A DNA stretch of 64,000 nt from Actinernus sp. WN-2022. Its lineage: Eukaryota; Cnidaria; Anthozoa; Actiniaria; Actinernidae. A program made the translations under genes and the position numbers. The stretch spans positions 124,001 through 188,000 of the forward strand of contig JAOWCC010000322.1 of the NCBI GenBank assembly GCA_030867875.1. Direction: 5' to 3'. Below the pieces are notes generated by a model. It was not told where the DNA came from. It did not search any database and saw nothing but the letters and a program-made list of their open reading frames with translations. This document shows positions 1 through 12,800 of the stretch, piece by piece. Numbering within the stretch: position 1 is the first letter of the stretch; the number at the start of each line of letters is the position of its first letter.

Positions 1-282
1 TAGTTTTTAATTCGTTTCAATTTACACATTCTGTCCCAGTCCTTTTGTAGTATACGAAATGGCTAATACCCAAACACATTTTAAATATTACCCAAAATAC
101 CCAAATTAATAGTTCTTAGACAGCTCCAGAAGACTTCGTGACATTCAAATCATATGTTAAAATCTTGCCGTATACTTATACCAGAAAATTCCAACATTTA
201 AATATGCTAAATACCCAATCATATTTCAATGTACACGCATATACCGTATTTGAATTAAAAAAAACCATGGATATCAGTTTAC
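1..282. other. AT-rich sequence without recognised genes
   Basis: It contains loose repetition of the words AATACCC and ATACCCAA. No coding exon was recognised. It should be part of a gene A intron if exon a1 is spliced to exons left of the window. Confidence 0.4.
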
Positions 283-807
283 CAGGAGCCCATAACCAGA
301 AGCGCCCATATCTCCTATCAAGAGCCCATAACCAAGAGCGTCCATATCTCTTATATAGATGCTACGACGGTTTTACAAGTTGGGCTATTTTTAGGTTATT
401 TTTGCCGCCAATTAGTGGGTTACACCAGTGGCGGAACAAAAGATGCCTCATTAGACTATTTTGTTATACCAACAACACGTCTGCTACGCTTTTGTGATTT
501 TATTCCCTTAGGAATAATTGCAACCCAATAATAGCGGGAAATCGTCCTAAAAACAACTTAACTTGTGAAAATGCCGTAGCATAGAGGTAGTATGGGAGAT
601 TCTCGCTCTTGGTTATGGACTCTTGCTCCTATACAGGTGTCACAGCGTTTTGACAAGTTGGGATATTTTTAGATTATTTTCCCCGCCAATTGGTTGGTTG
701 CATCGTGGCGGAACAAAATATGCCTCATTAGCTACTTCTGTTATACCAAACAACATGGCTGCATGCTACGGGAAACCAACGACAATTCTGTCGGTGGTAC
801 GTTGGAT

Positions 808-1095
808 CATAGTTAATAGAGTGGAATGGTTATGAAACTCAGTGAGCTTCTTTGTTATATGTCTTTGTTAGCTTTTCTCAACCACTACCGTGCACAAAAT
901 ACAATAGAAATTCAAACATGTTAATCAATAAGCCAATAGAAACGTGGGAGTTCAGTCGTTCAGGGAACGCTAAATAAATGAACTATGTCCGTGCACAATA
1001 TTTTGTCTTACCCCCTTCCAACATAAATCGCAGCGCCTTTGTTAGCCCTTTTGAAGTTTGCCGGGTTTCCTAACCATTCCACTCTATTAACTATG
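808..1095. mobile_element. MITE family P, copy 1 (about 288 bp)
   Basis: The ends CATAGTTAATAGAGTGGAAT and its reverse complement form a perfect inverted repeat of about 23 bases. Two further copies lie at 52641-52909 and 58327-58610. No coding capacity. Confidence 0.8.
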
Positions 1096-1340
1096 GTAAA
1101 AAAAATATATATATAAAGTTTCATCAAGCTTATTCATTCCGCGTGGTTCAAGAGTTTTAGCTAAATCGATAATGAAAGACTCTCTGGCTTTACAAATTGA
1201 GTCTCGCGAAGAGTAAATTAGTTCTAAGGGGATAAGTTGCATGTCATCAATATATACGTTGTGCGATCAGCTTTCTGTAGTCCTTGGACTAGTTCACTAA
1301 AAATAACTTAACTTGTGAAAATTCTGTGACAAAGAACTAG

Positions 1341-1970
1341 TATGCGGGATGGACGCTGTGACATAGACCTAGTATGCGGGATGGACGCTGTAACATAGAC
1401 CTAGTATGCGGGATGGACGCTGTGCCATAGACCTAGTATGCGGGATGGACGCTGTAACATAGGCCTAGTATGCGGGATGGACGCTGTAACATAGACCTAG
1501 TATGCGGGATGGACGCTGTGCCATAGACCTAGTATGCGGGATGGACGCTGTGACATAGACCTAGTATGCGGGATGGACGCTGTAACATAGACCTAGTATG
1601 CGGGATGGATGCTGTGCCATAGACCTAGTATGCGGGATGGACGCTGTAACATAGGCCTAGTATGCGGGATGGACGCTGTAACATAGACCTAGTATGCGGG
1701 ATGGACGCTGTAACTTAGACCTAGTATGCGGGATGGACGCTGTGCCATAGACCTAGTATGCGGGATGGACGCTGTAACATAGGCCTAGTATGCGGGATGG
1801 ACGCTGTAACATAGACCTAGTATGCGGGATGGACGCTGTAACTTAGACCTAGTATGCGGGATGGACGCTGTGCCATAGACCTAGTATGCGGGATGGACGC
1901 TGTAACATAGGCCTAGTATGCGGGATGGACGCTGTGACATAGGTCTAGTATGCGGGATGGACGCTCCTAG
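1341..1970. repeat. 32-bp minisatellite, about 20 copies
   Basis: The unit contains TATGCGGGATGGACGCTGT followed by a variable (G/A)(A/C)CATAG(A/G)CCTAG part, period 32. Copies differ at only a few positions (TGTGACAT, TGTAACAT, TGTGCCAT, TAACTTAG), in a pattern suggesting blocks of units were copied together. The array joins directly to the right terminal repeat of the surrounding element. Confidence 0.9.
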
Positions 1971-2206
1971 TTATGGGTTCCTGAGTATACTTAAAACCCC
2001 TGGCTGACCCTGTACACACGCAATGCCATAGCTAGCATCTCATACGCATGCGCACATAATATTACCCGTGGAGTAGCCTCAGTGTAGATCACGTGCATCA
2101 CTGTGATTGTCGATACGCATTTTGCTTGGTTTCATAATTACACTGGGAAGAACCTATTAAATAGCCTTGTTTATTAGCCACTTGTTTATTAGCCACTACA
2201 CCAGAC

Positions 2207-2844
2207 TTATTTTTCACTCTCATAAATTCGAAGAAAAACTAACGTCTTCTTACCCGAGCGCTTACTTAGTTTCCAATATGCAAGGTTATTGTCTTACGAA
2301 CCAATCAGATCCTGGAAAGTGACCTAATCTTACATTTAAAGGGTTCAGAGAATACATTTGCCACTGACCAATCACAGGAGACTGTTCCCACGCTTGAGAC
2401 GAGACTAATACATCAGTCAATTCCAGCAATGCCCCCCTCCCCGTTATATGATGGGGCATTTTCATAAATTGAGATCCCGGAATGGGGCATTTGCAACTAT
2501 ATCGGCCCAGGGCTGGGGCATTGGACCCCAAAACACGAGTCATGGCCGGCAACCTAAATTCAAATTTTCCTTTTTTGGCGCGATTTGGTCGCGTGCGTAG
2601 GCCGCGTAAGTCGTAACGCCAAGTCACAAACATCAAACTGAACAAGGGTCTTCCGTGTTGATCTACAAGAAACGTGTCCAAGGTTTATAGTAAGATTTTA
2701 CCACTGTTTTCAAACGCCGTTGTCACCCAATTCAGATCATATGATGTATAAACAAATGCTACTCTGGGGAAATATTCCTTTTTCATTCTAATCATAATGC
2801 AGTAATGCGTAATTTTTTCTTCGAATTTATGAGAGTGAAAAAAT
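2207..2844. mobile_element. 638-bp element with about 30-bp terminal inverted repeats
   Basis: The block TTTTTCACTCTCATAAATTC (from 2210) returns inverted at 2813-2844. The interior repeats the words GGGGCATTTGC and GGGGCATTTTCATA, also found in the block at 52050-52320. It contains one open frame on the minus strand (2286-2681) that resembles no protein I know and probably is not coding. Confidence 0.55.
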
Positions 2845-3279
2845 ACGTCTGCATAGCAGGGTACTTGTGTTTGGGCCAATATGATAACAGAGTTAGGTCA
2901 TTTATTAAATAAATAACTATAAATGTAACGGGAGCCAGAAAATGCTACTGAAAGAAGATTGACAAGATTAGCTTTCGACATACTTTGCACGTTGAGACGG
3001 CTATTTCAAACCAAGAGACAATGGGGTAAGAGAACGATTCCCCCATTGAAATCTATATTTAGGTTAACAGGACACAGCCTGGTTATTTTAAGAAAGACGC
3101 CACGCGTAAGGAGTAGTTTTAACGATGCTATGAGTACCCAGTGGATATAAGCAATGGATAACTAACGAGGGTAGCCTACCAGAACGAGATAAAAATAATG
3201 TACATCACGCGTTATGAAACTAAAACATATTTATTTCAAATAATTATCATGGGGCATGGGGATACGTTCTTGTTTAAAC
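2845..3279. other. Gene A upstream intron or flank, nothing recognised
   Basis: AT-rich sequence. It was searched for the missing astacin exon (cysteine followed by a xRWV-type motif) and none was seen. Confidence 0.4.
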
Positions 3280-3570
3280 TGACCTCCTGGTTAGCTCAGT
3301 GGTTAAGCTCCAGTCCCTCCCGGTTAGCCCTGTGGTTAAGCTTCGGTCTGTCGTGGAGCGAGAAGGTCGTGGATTCAAACTCCGGCCGGACCAACACTCA
3401 GGGTCTTAAAATAACAAAGTAGGAGCTGCTGCATGTAAAGAATCTCGTTTTCGAACTGCAAATGGTTAGACCACGTCTTCTCGGATAAGGACGTAAAATC
3501 GTAGGTCCCACGTTGGCCTCAAGTTTATCAGTCTCACCAGACTGTCGCGAGTTACCTACGTTTAATAAAG
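3280..3570 (+). mobile_element. tRNA-headed SINE with doubled box A region
   Basis: TTAGCTCAGTGGTTAAGC is followed 33 bases later by a second version, TTAGCCCTGTGGTTAAGC, and then a box-B-like GGATTCAAACTCC. The body includes GGACGTAAAATCGTAGG and CAAGTTTATCAGTCT, which recur at 24720-24785. It is a pseudo-tRNA repeat, not a tRNA gene. Confidence 0.65.
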
Positions 3571-3691
3571 TAATCTGTTACTTTACTTTAATTAGTTTAG
3601 TATAGCATATATTCATATATATTAGCATACATTAATCGACTTTTAGCTGATTATACCAGTACTTTAAATGATACTTTCACGTTTTTAACAG

Positions 3692-3885
3692 GTGCTGGTC
3701 GTGGGTTGGAAATGTTGGATTTGTTGATACGTCAAAGACGTACCAGGAATTATCTATCGGCGAAGGATGTCAGTATAAGGGCATTATTATACACGAGATG
3801 ATGCACTGTTTGGGATTCGTACACACACAGAGTAGAATTGATCGTGATTCATATATCGAGATTGTTTGGGAGAACATAAAAACAG
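3692..3885 (+). CDS. Gene A exon a1: astacin zinc-site exon
   Basis: It starts after a TTTTTAACAG acceptor and ends before GTAAGA. It encodes two astacin cysteines (residues 1 and 26 of the partial protein) and the full zinc signature HExxHxxGxxH, followed by R48 and DRD. It corresponds to gene B exon 5, with the same start and end phase. An inverted-repeat element begins only 24 bases after the donor. Confidence 0.93.
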
Positions 3886-6800
3886 GTAAGAGTACGAAGG
3901 AAGAATGATAGAGCAGTTTTCGATTGAGTGTCGAAAGCAATCCGTGATTGCTTTGGTTTCGCGTTTGCTTAGTTTTCCTATTGGTTGTGGAAAATGCTTT
4001 GTGATTATCAGCCAATCAAGTGCTAAACTAAAACCAAACGTGTTTTGGTCCATCACGCCATCCACGATTGCGTTTACTTTTCCTCGTGATTGGTTCAAGT
4101 AAAACCAATCGTGAATTACTTCAGTTCGTGATTGGCTCATTGTTGTACTTGAAGAGAGCTCATACAATAGTCCAGTTTCTTTCTCGGAAATTAGCATATG
4201 ATCAGTGTCATCTTAACATTCAAAAAGAGTGACGTGTTGAGAACATAACATCAGGACAGCAAACCGCTGGTTGAAAATTGCAGGCTTGCAGGAACGCACT
4301 TCAGTGAATGTCGGATGTGAGTTTGGACGGTAAACTCTCCGCAAAAGTCGTTATCTAATTTGGTTTTCACTATAATTCGGATATTTCAGCCACTGTTTAC
4401 ATTTTTGGAAGACAAAAAAATCAGATGTAATGGTCAAATTTCGTCGTACGTAGTAGCACTTTATTTGACTAGTCATCTCATGAACATGAAACTAGACTAC
4501 TGCGACACAATGCCTTAATTTGATCAGGTGCGAATCTAGCGCATGCAGCTCCAGACACTCCCTTAGACAATAAAAAATGAGTCTTATTTTAGTCAAGGAA
4601 TTATATAGCCAAACTCAAAGTAACGTTAAAAACCGTTAAATAGAGATTTAATAAAGCGATGCAAGGCTGATTGTACGATTTGGGGAATGATGATATTAAT
4701 CCAATATTTCAGCACGACCAAACTTCTCAAGGTTTACAAAATTAATTGTGGAAATACGAAACAAAAAATGCTACAAATTCAAGTATACGAATATGAGACC
4801 AAATAAATTTAAGTTTACAAATAAGTGATGAAATGAGTCGGCATGATAGAAAACTAAGAAGCCAAGGGAATATTGGATACCGGATATACAATGTAAGTAT
4901 AGAAATGAAGAACTGTAATAACGTCTTTCCCTATCTAGCCACATTTTCTTCCTTTGTCAATTACATGCATTGTATAAAACTATCCGGAATCCGATATTCT
5001 CTTGGCTTCTTAGTTCTCTATCACGCCCATTCATTACATCGATCACCATTATTTTGTTATCTCATATTTTTCAGTCTCATATTCATATATTTGTAACGTT
5101 TTCTTTATATTTTCACAAGTTGTAAATCCTGATGGGTTGAAGGTTGGTCGTGTCAGCCGAAATATTGGTTAAATATCATTATTATCCAAACCGTACAACC
5201 AGCCTTGCATCGTCATATTATTACTTATACAATTTTGCTGATTAGATCCCATTCAAGGCTATATATTTAGTCCTTCTACTTCGTCTGTTGGTCCTTGCAT
5301 ATTTTTAGCTATAATAGAGACTTGTAATTTTATCCTGCACCTAGTACCTATATGGAGCATTTTGTGCAAAAACGTAATATACATGTACACGACATTCAAC
5401 ATGGCCGCCTCCTAATTTGCATAATTCGGAAGATTAATCTGTAGTGGGAAACCAATGCTACCACATGAAAGATCACATTAAAACTAGTAATTGTTTTCAG
5501 GTTTACAGCAATGTGGAGAATTGCTGTTGAGTTATAGGCATTTACAATGCTTAAAAAAAATCATACAAATATCTCTAATCAGTTTCAAATGGCTGTAACT
5601 TCATTGCTTTTTAAGCTACAACACTCACATTTCGCAAGATCGCTAATATCGACATGCTCTTTCACATGGTAATGTTCATGTTTTCTGTACATGTGGATAA
5701 ACTATCGAAACGGGAATTCATATTTATGAAAGGCGTGTATCGAAGACATTCAAACATGACTGTTTAGTAAATTCATGTGTTTCGTTTTTAGGCATGGAAG
5801 GAAATTTTAAGAAATATAATGGTCAAGACCTTAACATGCAGGACACCACTTACGACAAGGGTTCCATTATGCATTATGGAAAAACAAGCTTCAGTAATAA
5901 TGGGAAGGAAACATTGAGAAGCATCAGCAATCCTAGCCAAGTACTGGGACAAAGGGACGCATTCAGCGTCAACGATAAACTCCTGCTGAGCAAACACTAC
6001 GATTGCTTATGTTAGTATCATATGATATTCCCTGTTTATTTTATGTTATTCAAACTTATAATTTCTTCATGTTTGATTCAAGAGCAATTACACATTATCA
6101 TTTTACCTATGCACATGCGCAGCCAGTGGGCGCGTTGTATTGTTGGTGCTCCGAAAATGGAATGCATCGAAAACCTTGTTTAAATTATCAAACATAAAAG
6201 ATAATTCCAAAGGAACGTAGTAAAAGTAGCTACTACTTTCCACATTTCAGAAGAGTGATATGTCCAGGATAGTAACTGGAATATGTCCCAAAAGAACTGT
6301 GATGAAAACCGTTTTATTTGAGCTCGATATTTGTTTCAGCTACAACTAATGGATGGAGCAACTGGAGTAGTTATACTCGATGCACCGCTCCTCCAGACTG
6401 CAAGAAATACAGGCAGAGATTCTGTTTCAACACTATCAAAACAGGTTGCGATGCTACTAAAACCGATGGTACTGACACGGATACGCAAACCTGCCCTCAA
6501 GTTGAATGTGAAGGTTTGTATGCGCAGGCATTATTAAGAGAGTTATTTCACGAGGCTCATTAAAACAAAATATGCATATTAAACAACTGCATAACAATCA
6601 CCTTCAGTGGCGTAATTTGAAAGCCCAAACAACCACTCCGTTAGGGTCACTTCTTGGTGATTCTGAATGCATGGTCCCCCGGAAAATGTTTAGATCCAGA
6701 CTTTCGCTAATAATAATTCCTAACGATAATCATAGAAATAATACAATCATTAAATAATTAATTAATTAAATAATTCAAACTCCTATATAGCAAATAACTA

Positions 6801-9800
6801 AATGAATCAAATCCAGCCTATCTGATGTAATTTCACCCACCTAGAAATAAAAATGGGTGTATTACTCGCCCAAAAGAAGTTCAGGGGGGTTAAGCCGTTT
6901 TGAAATTTTGTTTTGCCTTTCATTCCTCCCCCCCTGAACATTGATCTCAACCAAATTAAGAAGACCCCCTGCAGTTTTCTATGGGTAACATTTTGGTGAA
7001 AATTCCATGCCTCTACGATGTTAACTAACATGCAAACTGAAGGGGGAGGGGTGGAAAATTATATGCATTTCCTGTTACTAACCGTACCCTCTCCTTTTAG
7101 AAGTGGGTTGAATGAAGTTGCAGCATTAACATCATAGTTTTTGTACTAAGTACGATAAACACAGCATATTGTTTGCAAATTTGGGGTAAGATATGCGAAC
7201 CTTGCAAAACTGAGGGTGGAGGGGTGGAAAATCATATGCATTTCCTGTTACTAACGGTACCCTCCCCATTTAGAAGTGGGTTGAATGAAGTTGCAGCATT
7301 AACACCATAGTTTTTGTACTAAGTACGATAAACACAGCATATTGTTTGCAAATTTGGGGTAAGATATGCGAACCTGGGTTGAATGAAGTTGCAGCTTAGA
7401 AAAGCTAGTCCATTCAAACAGTTTCAAGATCGGTTTCAGGAAATGTTGCACCGATGTTGAAACCTATTTTGATACATGTACGCCGTGATTCTGCAAACAA
7501 AGCTAAACAAATAGCAACCGTGTTTGTTGACTATTGTCTCCCTCTTTCCTGTGTCGATTGCAGCTCCTGTCGATGGCCACTGGGGTAGATGGAGTTCGTG
7601 GGGAACATGCAGCAAGGCGTGTGGTGATGGTACACATACCAGGACTAGAGTTTGCGACGATCCTAAACCTGCCTTTGGCGGTAAGAATTGTTCAACAACT
7701 ACTTCAGGAAACACATCAAGCGCCAACTGTAAAGTCAAGACATGTGGCCTTGGTAAGAAAGTAACTTATTTAGGAGAAAACGCTTAGTGTTAATGGTCCC
7801 TTTGCAGGAATGCAATCACGTGGTTGTACTGGATGGCAAAAATATAACTACACTTATTTAAAGGCACTTGTACGAGATCGGTAGTGTTGTTAGGAAGACC
7901 TGTTTGTAAATGCTATTTCCACCTCCAATCGATTTTCGATCTTGCCTTCCGGTAAAGCATTCCCCATGGGAACACGAGCGCAATTCATTGGTTATTGAAG
8001 TGATATCTCAGCTAGCACGTGGCTGTGAATCCATGCGATGACGCAGCACGCGGTGGCAGACAAGAGGACAGACGACGTTACAACAACAAACTAAACATAG
8101 TCAAGGGGAAGAGACTTGAAGACGAGGGAAATTGGGAACGTGATTCAAGCGCGCGCTATCACGCAATCGACATGCACAATCTACCGTGGTATGGCCTCTT
8201 ATTTCTGATGGTAATCAGCCAATCAGACAACGAGAAACTGAGCAGTTGTTAAAAAAAAATGATCAGAAATACTGCGTTCTGATTAGGTTGTCGGCGGCCT
8301 TGCTCAGTTATATCGGCTAGTGATACTATATAGCATTCCATGCCAAAATCTATACTATACCGGCTATACTAAAAGTATACTATACTACACTACACTATAC
8401 TATACTATACTATATGATATAAGTTAAACAATTTAGATAACTTGATATAAGTTGCTAAAACGTTTTCGAAATATAAACTCCATCGATCGTAATAAAATGG
8501 AGGAACAGTGAAATGATCGAGAGAGCAGAGAGTTTTGTGGCTGCCATGATCGGCGCCTGCGTAATGTCGTAAATACGAATGGGATTGTAGGTAAAAAGCT
8601 GAGCACAGTTATAGCTAGTAATACTAGTATTCCGTGCTAAGAACCTTCTCGAGACATACGAATGGGATTGTAGGTAAAAAACTGAGCACAGTTATAGCTA
8701 GTAATACTAGCATTCCGTGCCAAGAACCTTCGCGAGACATACGAATGGGATTGTAGGTAAAAAGCTGAGCACAGTTATAGCTAGTAATACTAGCATTCCG
8801 TGCCAAGAACCTTCGCGAGACATACGAATGGGATTGTAGGTAAAAAGCTGAGCAAAGTTATAGCTAGTAATACTAGTATTCCGTGCTAAGAACCTTCTCG
8901 AGACATACGAATGGGATTGTAGGTAAAAAACTGAGCACAGTTATAACTAGTATTACTAGCATTCCGTGCCAAGAACCTTCGCGAGACATACGAATGGGAT
9001 TGTAGGTAAAAAGCTGAGCACAGTTATAGCTAGTAATACTAGTATTCCGTGCTAAGAACCTTCTCGAGACATTCGAATGGGATTGTAGGTAAAAAGCTGA
9101 GCACAGTTATAGCTAGTAATACTAGCATTCCGTGCCAAGAACCTTCGCGAGACATACGAATGGGATTGTAGGTAAAAAACTGAGTCACCGTTGTATGCAG
9201 ACTTGAGCCCCAAACGTTCGCTAGTACAGTAAGAGTAGTATTCACACCGTGAACCGTGCTGGGTTGGACACCTAGTCTGAACGCGCTTGAGCGTATCTTT
9301 CTTTTAATTGAGATCTCTTTTTTTTAAATAGATGCAAGAGAGCGGACATTGATCAATTTTTAGGGAAATATTAAGCAATTATTGGACGAGGGTGAGCAAA
9401 ATATCATGATTTGTTCGAACGAGCTGTCAGTTATTTGCCGATCATTCGACAAAATATATCGAAACTGGAAGTTTGAGTCACCAACATTATCACGAGTACG
9501 CATGCTCAGACCGTTATTTGCAGTCAGTTATTTGCGGGCCGGTGAATCAACCAATCAGAATTCAGGATGGGAGAGAGTCGAATGATAATACAAATTTTTG
9601 GTCTCTCTATGGCGCAGAGGGCCAGCAATTAAAACATATACTGACTTCTATATTTTAAGGGGGGTACACACGAAGGGACAAGTCCCGGAGACGAAGCCCC
9701 ATCGTGTGAACGACTCAATTTTCATGAAATATCTTGTCGCTGGGACAAATGTTGTCCCAGGAACTTGTCCCTTCAATTCAAACTGGTTTGAGGGGACAAG

Positions 9801-12800
9801 TACCCGGGACAACATGTGATTGTCCCCTCGTGTGAACTGTTCATGCAACATGTCCCTGGGACAAAAGTAAAATATACCAATCGCAAAGCGTCGTTTTACT
9901 TTCTCTCGTGTGAACACAACAATGGATTTGTGTCCGCGGCGCGTCCCTTCGTGTACACACACCCCAGGACATGTCCCTGGGACTTTTCCCTTCGTGTGTA
10001 ACGACCATAAGTAATGAAGGGAAGAATGAAGAATTTACTGAACTCCCGAACGTTCATCGAGACTCAAGACGATAAATATGACTGTTGTTTTCATGAATCA
10101 ATTGACAGCGCCTGATGACTGCGAGTTCGATGAAACAAATGTGAACAATGGCTTCTGTGACTGGGCACAGGATGCAAGTGATACGAGTACCGAAAATCCA
10201 AACTGGCTGAGGAAGTCCGACGCAACACCAAGCTCAAATACTGGGCCTAGCAAAGATCATTCAGGAACAGGTCTGTATATACGCAGTTTGGATTAAATGG
10301 AACCAGAAGTCCATATAAACCAGAAGTCTCCATAAGCAATGGAACGTGGTGCATCAGTTTACAGTGTAATCTATTTTTGGTAGGCGAAAAACAATGTATG
10401 GCAGCCATGTCTCTTTTATCATTTCCAAAATTAGTTCTCTTGTTAGAACAAATACATTCATATTTTGAACCAATCAGAGTTGCTGGTGCAATTAGGTGTA
10501 ATACGCTAGGGTATTGCCGATTTAGCGTCGAGAATCCCTTCTTATAAATAGTTATACCGTAAAATGGACCAAGACCAAGTACGAGATATCGAGACTTCTG
10601 GTTAATATGTACTTCTGATGGAACGTTTCAAAAATGATGAAAAATAAATCATAATTTATGTCAAAGTATTTGTCACTGCTCGTGAACTTTGCATGTCGTT
10701 GCACTATGTTTACTGAAATTCTCATGGTATAAGACAGAATAAGTTGGTCTTTTAATCAAATATTAGTTTGATTTAACCCGCTTTCTTTTCGTTAAACGAG
10801 GTATTAAATTTAGCAAATTTCCTCTGGTTTTCCGTGGTGTGGACTCTTATTTACCACGATTTACGTCATCACATGGTCAAAATTTGTTATGGACTCACGA
10901 GGCGCAGCCGATTTGACCAGCCGAGTGAGTCCACAACAAATTTTGACCATGTGATGACGTAAATCGTGGTAAATAAGAGTCCACAGCACGGAAAACCAGA
11001 GGAAATTTGTTTTTTTACAACGATATTAGAAAACGTACAAGGAAGTTTCGTTACAAAGCGTGACAGCTTTGAAAGAGCCAGTGTTGTCTATAACTTTCTC
11101 GCGTCAGCACCGTTGTCTGGACTCTCATTTACCACCGCACATCGACCAATCAGATCGCGAGATTACCGGCAATTGTGGTAAAAATCTGCTTTGTCCTGTT
11201 TGATGACTAAAAACAGGATCGATGACCATTCAATACAATGGAATGCACGCTTGTGGTCAGTGAAGGTAGAAGTGTATGTGAGATCTAATAGCGCAGCGGT
11301 TTTAGATAAGACGTGGAATACAGAATTCTTTCATAAGATGTTTCTCGATTTGTGCAGTTCCTAGGATTCATCGACGAAAAACAACCGTAAAACCACGGGC
11401 ACATGCATATAATACATTTTCTTTTGGTGTGGAAAACAAACTTTGAGAATATTACTTGCAGGATATTATGTCTACGCGGAGACTAGCCTTGGTACTACGG
11501 GTGACACCGTCCGACTCATAAGTAAGGCGTTTCCTGCCACATCTGGCCGCTGCATGGATTTCTGGTACCACATGTATGGAGATACTATGGGCAGTTTGAA
11601 CATCTATGTCAAAATTGGCAGTGTACTGTCCAAGATCTTTACCAAATCTGGTGACCAAGGCAACATCTGGAAGAACCACAAGTTGACAATCAGCGCTCCA
11701 TCTAATTCGTACAATGTATGTCATATTTTATATAAATATATATTGGTTATTGGTCGGCTAATACGGAAGTGCCGGTATACGTATTTTGACGCATCGTATG
11801 TATTTTGGTGTGCTTTAGTTGTTTAGCCGACTAAAAAGCTGTTTATTATGTAAATCTGAAAAGAAACTGTAATTTGGCAACCGGCGGGAAGCCGATTTAT
11901 CTTCCCAATATGGTCTCACTCTTTGCCAATTTAAAATATAAAAAAATGTCGCTGATTTGAAGTCTATATGAACTGACTGCATATGGGTGCCGGGGTAAAA
12001 ACAATTTTCGATTGATCTGATAGAGCGGACTTCAATTGAGTGTCGGAAGTGTTTTGGTTTTGCGTTTACTAAGCTTTCCTATTGGCTGAGAAAGTAAACC
12101 AACCAATCAGAATCCAAAGTAAAACCAAACGCAAATTGATTTTGCTTTGGTTTGCCATTGGCTCACAGGGAAGCCATTTATGAGATACTTGTGATTACTC
12201 GCTCCTATGATTGGCTGGCTGTGGGTAATTTCGTTTGGTTTTACTACACTCAACTGAAAACTGCTCTAATCATCCCATAATTACGCCTTAAAGTTTGCAA
12301 CTTCACCACGCCCTTTTCCTGAAGTTAGCCGTGCACTGGAAGAATGGTACTCTGTGACGTAACACCCGGGGAATAGAATCGGGAATTTGACGGGATTTCG
12401 CTGGAAGTTAAGTTTACGCAAAAATCAACCCGAAGATTTTAGCCCAAAACAAAAGCAAAATACCGGGTCAAATTCCCGATTAGATTCCCGGTGTGTCAAG
12501 GAACAGCTAGTCTGCTACGTTGGTCGTGTGCGATGCACTCTGGGAGGAATATCTCAGTTGTGCAATGGGAAGTCATGGAACCGTGAACTTAATTTAATCC
12601 AACCGGCATGGCGGACTAGCAATATGGTTTATGTTCCCTCATCAGCATGTCCTTCTAAATAGAAAAGTATGCATACTGGTGAGGGAATTTAGAGATTAAA
12701 GTGCATATAAGCCCTGGCTAATTATATTTCTTTCGAAGAGACTAGAGGCCATAGACAAAGGATTCTGGAATAAAAAGTTGATTTGATTTATTTGTCATGG

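Larger units (their letters stand above)
283..1983. mobile_element. TIR-bounded non-autonomous element containing a minisatellite
   Basis: The left end CAGGAGCCCATAACCAGA and the right end (GTTATGGGTTCCTG at 1970-1983) are imperfect inverted repeats about 28 bases long. A second copy of the left end lies at about 320-350 and an inverted copy at about 580-625, so the left part is itself rearranged. About 120 bases near 360-480 recur at about 625-765. The interior includes a complete MITE (808-1095) and the 32-bp array. The same ends bound a simpler element at 45051-45498. Confidence 0.6.

Noticed and set aside
1341..1970. CRISPR-like array
   Set aside because: The 32-bp units are contiguous with no unique spacers, and the genome is eukaryotic.
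2286..2681. 131-residue minus-strand open frame
   Set aside because: It coincides with the repeated GGGGCAT words of a TIR element and has no recognisable domain.
1..3691. Missing 5' exons of gene A
   Set aside because: Searched for the mature start (W..IPY type) and for the CIRW-type exon; none seen on the plus strand, so no exon was called.
12387..12659. Open frame ending ACPSK and stop, like the end of gene A
   Set aside because: Only five residues agree; the preceding residues show none of the MAM pattern found in exon a7, and no acceptor in the right phase stands before it. Treated as chance.
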